Assembly (NCBI GenBank): GCA_963824225.1
Contig: CAWGOF010000001.1
Span: forward strand, 372,001-436,000
DNA from: CAWGOF01 sp963824225
GTDB taxonomy: Bacteria; Acidobacteriota; Polarisedimenticolia; Polarisedimenticolales; Polarisedimenticolaceae
DNA: 64,000 nt
Direction of reading: 5' to 3'
The translations under genes and the position numbers were made by a program. The notes beneath the pieces were generated by a model. The model searched no databases. It was given only the letters and a program-made list of their open reading frames with translations, and was not told the origin of the DNA. Positions 9,817 through 17,158 of this stretch are shown piece by piece. Each line of letters opens with the position of its first letter. Position 1 is the first letter of the stretch.

Positions 9817-11582
9817 GGCGGGGTCTTCTCGTCGCCTGCGCGCTGTGGGTTGGCGTGCTTCCGCTCTCCGCGCAGGCTCCGAGCGAGCGGACCACCGTGC
9901 GGGCGTTCGTCCGCCCGGAGGGGCAGATCCGCGACTCCGCGCCGTTCGAGCTCGTGCTCCAGATCGACGGCGCGGGGAAGCCGCAGGTGTCTCTGCCCGC
10001 GTTCCGCGGGACGGCCGATCTGCGCCTCGTTGGCGGGCCGAACCACACGAGCCAAATGTCGTTCGTCAACGGCCAGGTGACGTCGACGTTCCAGCTGACG
10101 TACGTCCTCGTGGCCACGCGACCGGGTCGATTCGAGATTCCGGCGCTCGCGCTCGAGATCGACGGCAAGGCGTACCGGACGGCACCGCTCGCCGTGCAGG
10201 TCTCAGCCGCGGGGTCTGCCGCACCGCCCGGCGCCGCGCGCGCGCCGGACAGCGTGTTCCTCGAGGCCCGGCTGGGGCAGGACGACGTGTGGGTCGGCGA
10301 GCCCGTTGCCCTGACGGTGACGCTGCTCGCGTCGCGCGCGGTGTCCGATCCGAGCTGGGTCTCCCGGCCGTCGTTCGACCGGTTCTGGTCCGAGACGATC
10401 GAGATCCAGAACGATCGCGAGCCGCAGCGCCGACGGATCGGTGAGCAGACGTTCGCGGCCTATCCCGTCGACCACAAGGTGCTCGTCGCGCCCGGACCGG
10501 GTACGTACACGATCGAGCCGTACGTCCTGCAGCTCCGCGCCGCCACGCGCTCGGGGGACGTGTTCGACCTGTTCTCCTTCGGGCTGCGCGAGACGATCGT
10601 GCGCAAGTCCGAGCCGTTGTCGCTGCACGTGCGCCAGCTGCCGCCCGGAGCGCCGCCGGACTTCGGCGGCGCGGTCGGACGCTACACGCTCGCGGTCGCG
10701 CTCGATCGCGATCGGGCCGCCGTGGACGACGCGGTGGCGCTGCGTGCGACCGTCGAGGGCACGGGGGTGTTGCAAGCGGTCGATGCTCCGGCACTCCAGG
10801 CGCCGGCCGAGGTGAAGCTGTTCGAGCCCAAGGTCACCGAGGCCACGACGAAGATCGGGGACACGATTCGCTCGCGCAAGACGTGGGAATGGATCCTCGT
10901 GCCGCTGCGACCGGGCGACCTGCGCCTGCCCGACCTCCGGTTCCCGTTCTTCGATCCGGCGACCGAGCGGTACGAGGTCCTGTCCTCGAGCCCCGGCGCG
11001 CTCGCGGTCGAGCGCGGGGCGGCAGGGGATGCGCCGCGCGTCGCGCGCGGGGCGATCCAGCTCGAGGGGCGCGATCTCGCGTACCTCAAGGATCTCGATG
11101 GACGACTGCTCCGGCACAAGCCGCCGGTCCACGAGCGCGGTGGGTTCCGTGCGCTCGTCGCGCTGCCGGTCCTCCTCGTGCCCGCGCTCGTGATCGTCGG
11201 CCGGCGCCACGCGCGCCGGCGCCAGGATCGCGGGCAGGTGCGCGCGCGGCGGGCGCTCGGGCGCGCGCGGTCGCGGCTGCGCGGCGTGCGGCGGCGGCTG
11301 GTGGACGCCGACCCGACCGCGTTCCACGAAGATCTGGCCCGCGCGCTCGTCGAGTACGCCGCGGATCGGCTGGATCGCAGCGCGGCCGGCATGACGTACG
11401 ACGAGGCCGATGCGCTTCTCGCGGCGCGTGGCGTCGACGACGCGCTGCGCCGGCGTTTCCGCACGTGTCTCGAATCGTGCGACTTCGCGCGATTCGTTCC
11501 CGCGGCGAGCCGTACCGAGCGCCGGACCGAGCTGTTCGAGGACGCCACGACGATCGTCGAGGCGCTGGAGCGTGCGTGGTGA
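9813..11582 (+). CDS. batD: BatD, oxygen-tolerance-type secreted/anchored protein
   Basis: 589 residues from GTG 9813 (GTGA overlap with batC). A signal peptide at about 1-20 is followed by repeated Ig-like beta domains: RAFVRPEGQIRDSAPFELVL, then NGQVTSTFQLTYVL, then DDVWVGEPVALTVTL. A transmembrane segment (VALPVLLVPALVIVG, about 445-462) and a cytoplasmic helical domain follow, including DPTAFHEDLARALVEYAADRL. This is the usual BatD layout. It acts in the envelope with BatA/B; the molecular role is unknown. Confidence 0.87.
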   Translation: MRRGLLVACALWVGVLPLSAQAPSERTTVRAFVRPEGQIRDSAPFELVLQIDGAGKPQVSLPAFRGTADLRLVGGPNHTSQMSFVNGQVTSTFQLTYVLVATRPGRFEIPALALEIDGKAYRTAPLAVQVSAAGSAAPPGAARAPDSVFLEARLGQDDVWVGEPVALTVTLLASRAVSDPSWVSRPSFDRFWSETIEIQNDREPQRRRIGEQTFAAYPVDHKVLVAPGPGTYTIEPYVLQLRAATRSGDVFDLFSFGLRETIVRKSEPLSLHVRQLPPGAPPDFGGAVGRYTLAVALDRDRAAVDDAVALRATVEGTGVLQAVDAPALQAPAEVKLFEPKVTEATTKIGDTIRSRKTWEWILVPLRPGDLRLPDLRFPFFDPATERYEVLSSSPGALAVERGAAGDAPRVARGAIQLEGRDLAYLKDLDGRLLRHKPPVHERGGFRALVALPVLLVPALVIVGRRHARRRQDRGQVRARRALGRARSRLRGVRRRLVDADPTAFHEDLARALVEYAADRLDRSAAGMTYDEADALLAARGVDDALRRRFRTCLESCDFARFVPAASRTERRTELFEDATTIVEALERAW

Positions 11583-12352
11583 CGCGGCGGCTCGTCCGGT
11601 TCGCGCTCCTCGCGGGCATCGCCACGACGCTCGTCGCGCCCGCGGTCGCCGAGTCGCCGGAGGAGGCGTTCCTGCGCGCCGGGCGGGCGTACGACTCCGG
11701 GCGGTACGACGAGGCGGTGCAGGTGTACGAAGATCTCTTGGCCCGAGGGATCGCCGACCCGCGCGTTGAGTTCAACCTGGGGAACGCCGAGTTCCGTCGC
11801 CATCGGCTCGGGAGCTCGATCCTGCATTTCGAGCGCGCCCGGCGGCTCGACCCGGCCGACCCGGAGATCCGCGCCAACCTCGAGTTCGCGCGGGCCAGCG
11901 CCGGAGAGTCGCACGCGGCGGACGAGCCCGAGCCCGCGGCGCTGACGTGGGCCCGCGGCGCGTTCGATCGCCTGGGGCCGGCACGGCTGGCCTGGGCCGC
12001 GCTGGGGCTGTTCTGGCTCGCCGCGGGCGTCCTGGCCTGGGGCCTCGCCGAGCCGGGACGATTTCGCGCCGCACACGGCTGGGTCCTGGCGGTCCTGCTC
12101 GCGGGGCTCGCGCTCCTGACGACGACGGGCTATGTGACGCACCGACGTCTCGTCGCGCACCAGGTGGCGATCGTCCTCTCGCCGCAGGCCCCGGTGCTCG
12201 CGGGTCCCGGCGGGAACAACGCCCAGCTCGCGACCGTGCCCGAGGGGCTCGCGCTCGAGGTGTGGGGCGAGCGCTCCGAGTGGGTCAACGTCCGCTTGCC
12301 GAACAACGTCAGCGGCTGGGTCGAGCGCGATGCGGTGGGACTCGTGCCGTGA
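11579..12352 (+). CDS. batE: BatE-like TPR plus SH3 membrane protein
   Basis: 257 residues from GTG 11579 (GTGA overlap). Signal peptide at about 1-24, two TPR units (about 28-105; YDSGRYDEAVQVYEDL and VEFNLGNAEFRRHRLG), then two transmembrane segments (about 140-160 and 168-190). A bacterial SH3-like domain follows, with VLAGPGGNNAQLATVPEG and VRLPNNVSGWVERDAVGLV. It closes the Bat cluster; the next gene is 76 bases away and metabolic. The SH3 domain may bind peptidoglycan or a partner peptide, which is inference. Confidence 0.83.
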   Translation: MTRRLVRFALLAGIATTLVAPAVAESPEEAFLRAGRAYDSGRYDEAVQVYEDLLARGIADPRVEFNLGNAEFRRHRLGSSILHFERARRLDPADPEIRANLEFARASAGESHAADEPEPAALTWARGAFDRLGPARLAWAALGLFWLAAGVLAWGLAEPGRFRAAHGWVLAVLLAGLALLTTTGYVTHRRLVAHQVAIVLSPQAPVLAGPGGNNAQLATVPEGLALEVWGERSEWVNVRLPNNVSGWVERDAVGLVP

Positions 12353-12428
12353 ACGCCGGGCCCGGACGTGGCGCCGGGCGCGCGCGCGCCGTATGCCATA
12401 ATGCGCGGCCCGCGTCCGGAGACTCGCC

Positions 12429-13574
12429 GTGGACTTCGAGCTGACCCCCGATCAAACGCTGCTGCGCGACACGGTGCGGGACTTCGCCGAGAGCGAGATC
12501 CGGCCGCACGTCATGCGCTACGACGAGTCGCAGGAGTTCCCGCGCGAGATCCTGCATCGTGCCGGGGAGCTCGGGCTCCTGGGCATCCTGTTCCCCGAGG
12601 AGTATGGAGGCGCCGGGCTGGGGTACATGGAGTACGCGCTCGTCGTCGAGGAGCTGTCGCGCGTCGACGGCTCGGTCGGGATCTCGGTCGCCGCACACAA
12701 CGGCCTGGCGGCCAATCACCTGTACCTGTTCGGCAGCCCGGAGCAGAAGCAGCGGTACCTCGCGCCCCTGGCCCGCGGCGAGAAGATCGGCGGCTGGAGC
12801 TTGACCGAGCCTACGGCGGGCTCGGACGCCGGCGGGACGCGGACGATCGCGCGGCGTGACGGCGACGACTGGATCCTCGACGGATCGAAGACGTTCACGA
12901 CGCACGGATCGGTCGGCGACATCATCGTGGTGTTCGCGGTCACCGACAAAACGAAGGGCAAGCACGGCATCTCGGCGTTCGTGATCGAGAAGGGCCATCC
13001 GGGGTTCCGGCCGGGGAAGAAAGAGAACAAGATGGGGCTGCGGGCCTCGGACACCTCCGAGGTCGTGATGAAGGACTGCCGCGTCGGACCGGATCAGCTG
13101 ATCGGCGAGCCCGGTGCCGGGTTCCTCAACGCGATGACGATCCTCGACGGCGGCCGGATCTCGATCGCCGCGCTGGCCCTGGGGATGGCCCGTGGAGCGT
13201 TCGATGCGGCGCTGGCCTACGCCGCGCAGCGCGAGCAGTTCGGCAGGCCGATCGCCGAGTTCCAGGCGATCCAGTTCATGCTCGCCGACATGGCGACGAG
13301 GATCGATGCCGCGGCGCTCCTCGTGTATCGGGCGGCCTGGCTGCGCGACCTCGGCCGCCCGACGACCCGCGAGTCCGCGATGGCCAAGCTGTTCGCGTCG
13401 GAGATCGGCGTCGAGGTCGCCGATCGCGCGCTGCAGATCTTCGGCGGGTACGGCTACGTCAAGGACTTCCCGGTGGAGAAGTACTACCGGGACATGAAGC
13501 TGTGCACGATCGGCGAGGGGACGAGCGAGATCCAGCGCCTCGTCATCGCCCGCGAGCTGCTCAAGCGACTGTGA
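12429..13574 (+). CDS. Acyl-CoA dehydrogenase
   Basis: FAD flavoprotein that introduces a 2,3 double bond into acyl-CoA and passes electrons to ETF. 381 residues, normal for short/branched-chain types. Visible motifs: WSLTEPTAGSDA near residue 120-135 (FAD/substrate site), GSKTFTTHG, QREQFGRPIAEFQAIQ, FGGYGY, and IGEGTSEIQR, where the glutamate corresponds to the catalytic base. Start GTG 12429; CATAAT at 12397-12402 may be the -10 but no good -35 is visible. The following genes (MeaB, methylmalonyl-CoA epimerase) suggest branched-chain amino acid or propionyl-CoA metabolism. The exact acyl substrate cannot be read from the sequence. Confidence 0.93.
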   Translation: MDFELTPDQTLLRDTVRDFAESEIRPHVMRYDESQEFPREILHRAGELGLLGILFPEEYGGAGLGYMEYALVVEELSRVDGSVGISVAAHNGLAANHLYLFGSPEQKQRYLAPLARGEKIGGWSLTEPTAGSDAGGTRTIARRDGDDWILDGSKTFTTHGSVGDIIVVFAVTDKTKGKHGISAFVIEKGHPGFRPGKKENKMGLRASDTSEVVMKDCRVGPDQLIGEPGAGFLNAMTILDGGRISIAALALGMARGAFDAALAYAAQREQFGRPIAEFQAIQFMLADMATRIDAAALLVYRAAWLRDLGRPTTRESAMAKLFASEIGVEVADRALQIFGGYGYVKDFPVEKYYRDMKLCTIGEGTSEIQRLVIARELLKRL

Positions 13575-14518
13575 GCGCCGTGGAGCTCGTCGGCGCGCTG
13601 CGCTCGGGGGACGTCCGAGCGCTGGCGCGCGCGATCAGCACGGTCGAGGAGCAGGCACCCTCCGCGGTGCCGCTGTTGCAGGCCGCGTTTCCGCACGCTG
13701 GCCGATCGACGGTCGTGGGGATCACGGGCGCGCCTGGCGCCGGGAAATCGAGCCTGATCGACCGGCTGGTCTCGGCGTACCGCGGCCGCGATCGGCGCGT
13801 CGGGGTCGTGGCCGTCGATCCGTCGAGCGCGTTCTCGGGTGGCGCGGTGCTCGGAGACCGCGTGCGCATGCAGCGCCACGGAACCGACGCGTCGGTGTTC
13901 ATCCGTTCGATGGCCACGCGCGGACACCTCGGTGGGCTCGCCCGGACGACGAACGACGCGCTCGATCTGGTCGACGCCGCGGGCTACGACCCGATCCTCG
14001 TCGAGACGGTCGGCGTCGGTCAGGACGAGGTCGAGGTCGTGCGCGCGGCGGACGTCGTCGTGGTGGTCCTGGTCCCGGGAATGGGGGACGACATCCAGGC
14101 AATCAAGGCCGGCGTGCTCGAGATCGCCGACCTGTTCGTGATCAACAAGGCCGATCGGCCGGGGGCCGACCGGCTCTCGGCGGAGCTCGAGGCGATGCTC
14201 GATCTCGTCGACGAGGGCGAGCGCCCGCGCCCGGCGATCGTGTCGACGGTGGCCGTGCGCGACGAAGGGACGGACGGGCTGCTCGCCGCGCTCGACACGT
14301 TCCAGGCCTCGATCGGCGCACCCCGGCGCATGGCGCGCCGGCGCGATCGGGCGCACACCCGACTGCTCGCGATCCTCGGCGAGCGGCTCCTGACCCGCGT
14401 CGTCGACCGCGCGCTGCCCGGGGCGGCGATGGCCGAGCTCGTCGACCTCGTCGCGACGCGGGGTCTCGATCCGTACTCGGCGGTCGAACGCGTGCTGGCG
14501 CGCGTGGAGGTGCGATGA
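13571..14518 (+). CDS. meaB: MeaB/ArgK-type G3E GTPase, methylmalonyl-CoA mutase chaperone
   Basis: MeaB protects and reloads methylmalonyl-CoA mutase with adenosylcobalamin. 315 residues from GTG 13571 (GTGA overlap with the dehydrogenase). Walker A GAPGAGKSS lies near residues 53-61, followed by VDPSSAFSGGAVLGDRVRM, RSMATRGHLGGLA, ETVGVGQDEVEV and the base-recognition NKAD. A C-terminal helical part follows. It sits next to methylmalonyl-CoA epimerase, and the mutase itself is at the right end of this window (62.1-64.0 kb), which supports the assignment. Confidence 0.93.
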   Translation: MSAVELVGALRSGDVRALARAISTVEEQAPSAVPLLQAAFPHAGRSTVVGITGAPGAGKSSLIDRLVSAYRGRDRRVGVVAVDPSSAFSGGAVLGDRVRMQRHGTDASVFIRSMATRGHLGGLARTTNDALDLVDAAGYDPILVETVGVGQDEVEVVRAADVVVVVLVPGMGDDIQAIKAGVLEIADLFVINKADRPGADRLSAELEAMLDLVDEGERPRPAIVSTVAVRDEGTDGLLAALDTFQASIGAPRRMARRRDRAHTRLLAILGERLLTRVVDRALPGAAMAELVDLVATRGLDPYSAVERVLARVEVR

Positions 14519-15267
14519 TCCGTCGGATCGACCATGTCGGGATCGCCGTGCGCGGACTGTCCGAGCGGCTCGCGTTCTGGGCCGAGGCGCTGGGGTTGCC
14601 CGTGCTGGGGATCGAGACCGTGGCCTCCGAGCGCGTGCGCGTCGCGTTCCTGCCCGTCGGCAACTCGCGCATCGAGCTGCTCGAGTCCACGGCGGACGAT
14701 TCACCGATCGCGCGCTCGCTCGCGGCGCGGGGCGAAGGGATCCACCATCTGACGCTCGCGGTCGACGATCTCGACGGGGCGCTCGCGCGCCTGGCCGAGC
14801 GCGGGATCACGCCGGTGGGGGACGGCGTGCGCCTGGGGGCCGGCGGGCGGCGCGTCGCGTTCCTGCATCCGCGCGCGGCGGGTGGCGTGCTCGTCGAGCT
14901 CCTCGAGTCCGCGCCGGACGAGGCGTCGGCGCCCGACCTGCGTCCCGGTGTGGCGGTGCTGGCCTACCTCCACGATCCGACCGAGAAGCTGTGGGGCGTC
15001 CTACGGCGACTCGATCCGGCGGGCCTGACGATCGAGGGCGTCGACCTCGGCTCGTTCGACGACTGGGTCGCGCAGGTCGAGCGGGCGGAGGAGCCGGTCG
15101 TCGGACCGTCGATCCTGTTCGTGCCGATGGCTCGCATCGAGAAGATCCTGCTCGATCGATCGAGCGGGAACCTGCCGTCGCTCGCCGAGCGGTTCGAGCG
15201 GCGCACCGGCCGCCGCGTTCAGGACGTGCTCGACGCCGACCGGGCGCGGGACGGGAGCAGCGGGTGA
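14515..15267 (+). CDS. mce: Methylmalonyl-CoA epimerase with an extra C-terminal domain
   Basis: 250 residues from ATG 14515 (ATGA overlap). Residues about 1-132 are a vicinal-oxygen-chelate epimerase domain: IDHVGIAV at the start, IELLES, GIHHLTLAVDDL and a late VLVELLES give the two His and two Glu metal ligands. It interconverts R- and S-methylmalonyl-CoA. Usual length is 130-150 residues, so about 110 more are attached here (YLHDPTEKLWGVLRRLDP, FDDWVAQVE, ILFVPMARIEKILLD). This second domain resembles a small uncharacterised protein that I recall from related bacteria, but I cannot name it. Possibly a fusion. Confidence 0.85.
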   Translation: MIRRIDHVGIAVRGLSERLAFWAEALGLPVLGIETVASERVRVAFLPVGNSRIELLESTADDSPIARSLAARGEGIHHLTLAVDDLDGALARLAERGITPVGDGVRLGAGGRRVAFLHPRAAGGVLVELLESAPDEASAPDLRPGVAVLAYLHDPTEKLWGVLRRLDPAGLTIEGVDLGSFDDWVAQVERAEEPVVGPSILFVPMARIEKILLDRSSGNLPSLAERFERRTGRRVQDVLDADRARDGSSG

Positions 15268-16136
15268 GCGCGACGCGCGCGGAGATCGGGGTGATCGGCG
15301 GGAGCGGACTGTACGACCTCGCCGCGCTCGAGGGTCCGCGGGACGTGCGCGTCGAGACGCCGTACGGCGACCCGTCCGACACGCTGCGCATCGGCCGGCT
15401 CGACGGCCGCGAGGTCGCGTTCCTGGCCCGACACGGTCGGACCCACCGGTTGCTCCCGGGGGAGATCGAGCATCGCGCGAACCTGTACGCGCTCAAGTCG
15501 ATCGGTGTGTCGCGCGTCTTCGCCGCGTCGGCGGTCGGATCCATGCGCGAGTCGATCCGCCCCCGCGACGTCGTGCTCGTGGATCAGTTCATCGACCGCA
15601 CGGTGCACCGCAACGGGACGTTCTTCGGCGAGGGTGTGGCCGCGCACGTGTCGTTCGCCGATCCGGTGTGCCCGGAGCTGCACGGTGTGCTCGCGCAGAC
15701 CGGGACGGCGGCCGGCGGCCGCGTGCACGAACGCGGGACGTACCTGTGCATCGAAGGGCCCGCGTTCTCGACGCGCGCCGAGTCCCGGCTGTACCGCGAC
15801 TGGGACGTGGACGTGATCGGCATGACGAACCTGCCGGAGGCCAAGCTGGCCCGCGAGGCGCAGATGTGCTACGCGACCCTCGCGCTCGTGACCGACTACG
15901 ACTGCTGGCACGAGGAGGAGGACGACGTCTCGGTCGCCGCGGTCCTGGACAACCTGCGGGCCAACGCCGAGCTCGCGGCGGGGATCCTGCGCCAGGCGAT
16001 CCGCGACACGCCGCGCGCGCGCGAACGCTGCGGCTGCGGCCGCGCGCTCGAGCACGCGATCCTGACGCCGCTCGACGCGATGCCGGCCGCGGCGCGCGAG
16101 CGGCTGCGCGTTCTCCGGGGACACGACCCAGCGTAG
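15264..16136 (+). CDS. mtnP: S-methyl-5'-thioadenosine phosphorylase
   Basis: Phosphorolyses methylthioadenosine to adenine and methylthioribose-1-phosphate in methionine salvage. 290 residues from GTG 15264 (GTGA overlap). It has GVIGGSGLYDL at the phosphate site, FLARHGRTHR, GMTNLPEAKLARE (substrate loop typical of MTAP in place of guanosine/inosine enzymes) and TDYDCWHEEE. The C-terminus has a CGCG motif (RCGCGRALEHAILTP). Last gene of the run starting at the acyl-CoA dehydrogenase; a new promoter follows. metK lies further down the same strand. Confidence 0.92.
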   Translation: MSATRAEIGVIGGSGLYDLAALEGPRDVRVETPYGDPSDTLRIGRLDGREVAFLARHGRTHRLLPGEIEHRANLYALKSIGVSRVFAASAVGSMRESIRPRDVVLVDQFIDRTVHRNGTFFGEGVAAHVSFADPVCPELHGVLAQTGTAAGGRVHERGTYLCIEGPAFSTRAESRLYRDWDVDVIGMTNLPEAKLAREAQMCYATLALVTDYDCWHEEEDDVSVAAVLDNLRANAELAAGILRQAIRDTPRARERCGCGRALEHAILTPLDAMPAAARERLRVLRGHDPA

Positions 16137-16152
16137 CCCGGTCGGGGATTCC

Positions 16153-16182
16153 TTGACCGTTTCCCCCGGCGTTTCCTATACT
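16153..16182 (+). promoter_or_regulatory. Sigma70-type promoter for ribH and following genes
   Basis: TTGACC at 16153-16158 and TATACT at 16177-16182 with an 18-base spacer, 55 bases before ribH. The short leader leaves no room for an FMN riboswitch. Confidence 0.65.
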
Positions 16183-16237
16183 GCGTCTCCGACCCGCTGC
16201 ACCGTTCCGTCCCCCGAAACGCCCGCGCGGAGGCCCG

Positions 16238-16708
16238 ATGTCGCGGACCTACGAAGGCAGTCTCGACGGTCGAGGGATCGACGTCGCGCTCGTCGTCTCG
16301 CGGTTCAACGCGTTCGTCTCGGACCGCCTGCTCGACGGTGCGATCGACTGCCTCGAGCGTCACGGCTGCACGGCCGACCATCGCACCGTCGTCCGCGTGC
16401 CCGGCGCGTGGGAGCTGCCGCAGGCCGCGCGCAAGCTCGTGACGAGCGGGCGCTACCAGGCGCTCGTCGCCCTGGGCGCGCTCGTGCGCGGTGAGACCCC
16501 GCACTTCGATCTGCTCGCCGCCGAGGTGACCCGAGCGCTGGGTCAGATCGCCCGCGACAGCGGCGTGCCCGTGGCCTACGGTCTCGTCACCGCCGACACG
16601 GTCGAGCAGGCGATCGATCGGGCCGGGGCCAAGGCCGGGAACAAGGGCTGGGACGCGGCGCTCGCGGTGATCGAGATGACGCAGCTGTTCCGCCGCCTGG
16701 ATGGGTAG
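16238..16708 (+). CDS. ribH: 6,7-dimethyl-8-ribityllumazine synthase
   Basis: Penultimate step of riboflavin synthesis; condenses ribityl-aminouracil with dihydroxybutanone phosphate. 156 residues, typical size. Conserved VSRFN near residue 20, VPGAWELPQAARKL, and GALVRGETPHFDLLA, where the histidine is the catalytic base, plus a late NKGWDAALAVIEM. The start ATG 16238 follows CGGAGG closely. It is followed nine bases later by nusB, the ribH-nusB order found in many bacteria. Confidence 0.95.
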   Translation: MSRTYEGSLDGRGIDVALVVSRFNAFVSDRLLDGAIDCLERHGCTADHRTVVRVPGAWELPQAARKLVTSGRYQALVALGALVRGETPHFDLLAAEVTRALGQIARDSGVPVAYGLVTADTVEQAIDRAGAKAGNKGWDAALAVIEMTQLFRRLDG

Positions 16709-16717
16709 GCTCGCGCC

Positions 16718-17158
16718 GTGGGCCAGCGTCGGCGCGCGCGTGAGCACGCCCTGCAGATGCTGTTCCAGATCGATCTGACCGGCGCGGCCCCGGCCGAGGT
16801 GTTTCGCGAGTTCTGGGCCGAGCGGCAGGTCGCTCCGGACATGCGCGCGTTCAGCGAGGCGCTGGTGCTGGGGGTGGGGTCCCGGCGATCCGAGCTCGAC
16901 GAGTGGATCGTCGACGCGGCCGAGCACTGGCGGCTCGAAAGGATGTCCGCCGTCGACCGCAACGTCTTGCGCCTCGCCCTGTACGAGATGGTCTCGCCCG
17001 CGGCACCGCCGGCGGCCGTCGTGATCGACGAGGCGATCGAGATCGCGAAGAAGTTCTCGGGCGCCGGGTCCGGCGCGTTCATCAACGGGATCCTCGATGC
17101 GATCCGCAAGCGCGTGGAGCGCGGGACCGCCGCCGAGCGGCCCGAGGACGGTCGATGA
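16718..17158 (+). CDS. nusB: Transcription antitermination factor NusB
   Basis: Binds boxA RNA with S10 (NusE) for rRNA antitermination. 146 residues, all helical. RRAREHALQMLFQIDL at the start is the classic signature; LERMSAVDRNVLRLALYEM and VVIDEAIEIAKKF with INGILDAI near the end are also typical. Start GTG 16718. It ends with ATGA shared with leuS. Confidence 0.95.
   Translation: MGQRRRAREHALQMLFQIDLTGAAPAEVFREFWAERQVAPDMRAFSEALVLGVGSRRSELDEWIVDAAEHWRLERMSAVDRNVLRLALYEMVSPAAPPAAVVIDEAIEIAKKFSGAGSGAFINGILDAIRKRVERGTAAERPEDGR

Noticed and set aside
16137..16237. FMN riboswitch upstream of ribH
   Set aside because: About 55 bases remain after the promoter; no FMN-element sequence seen.
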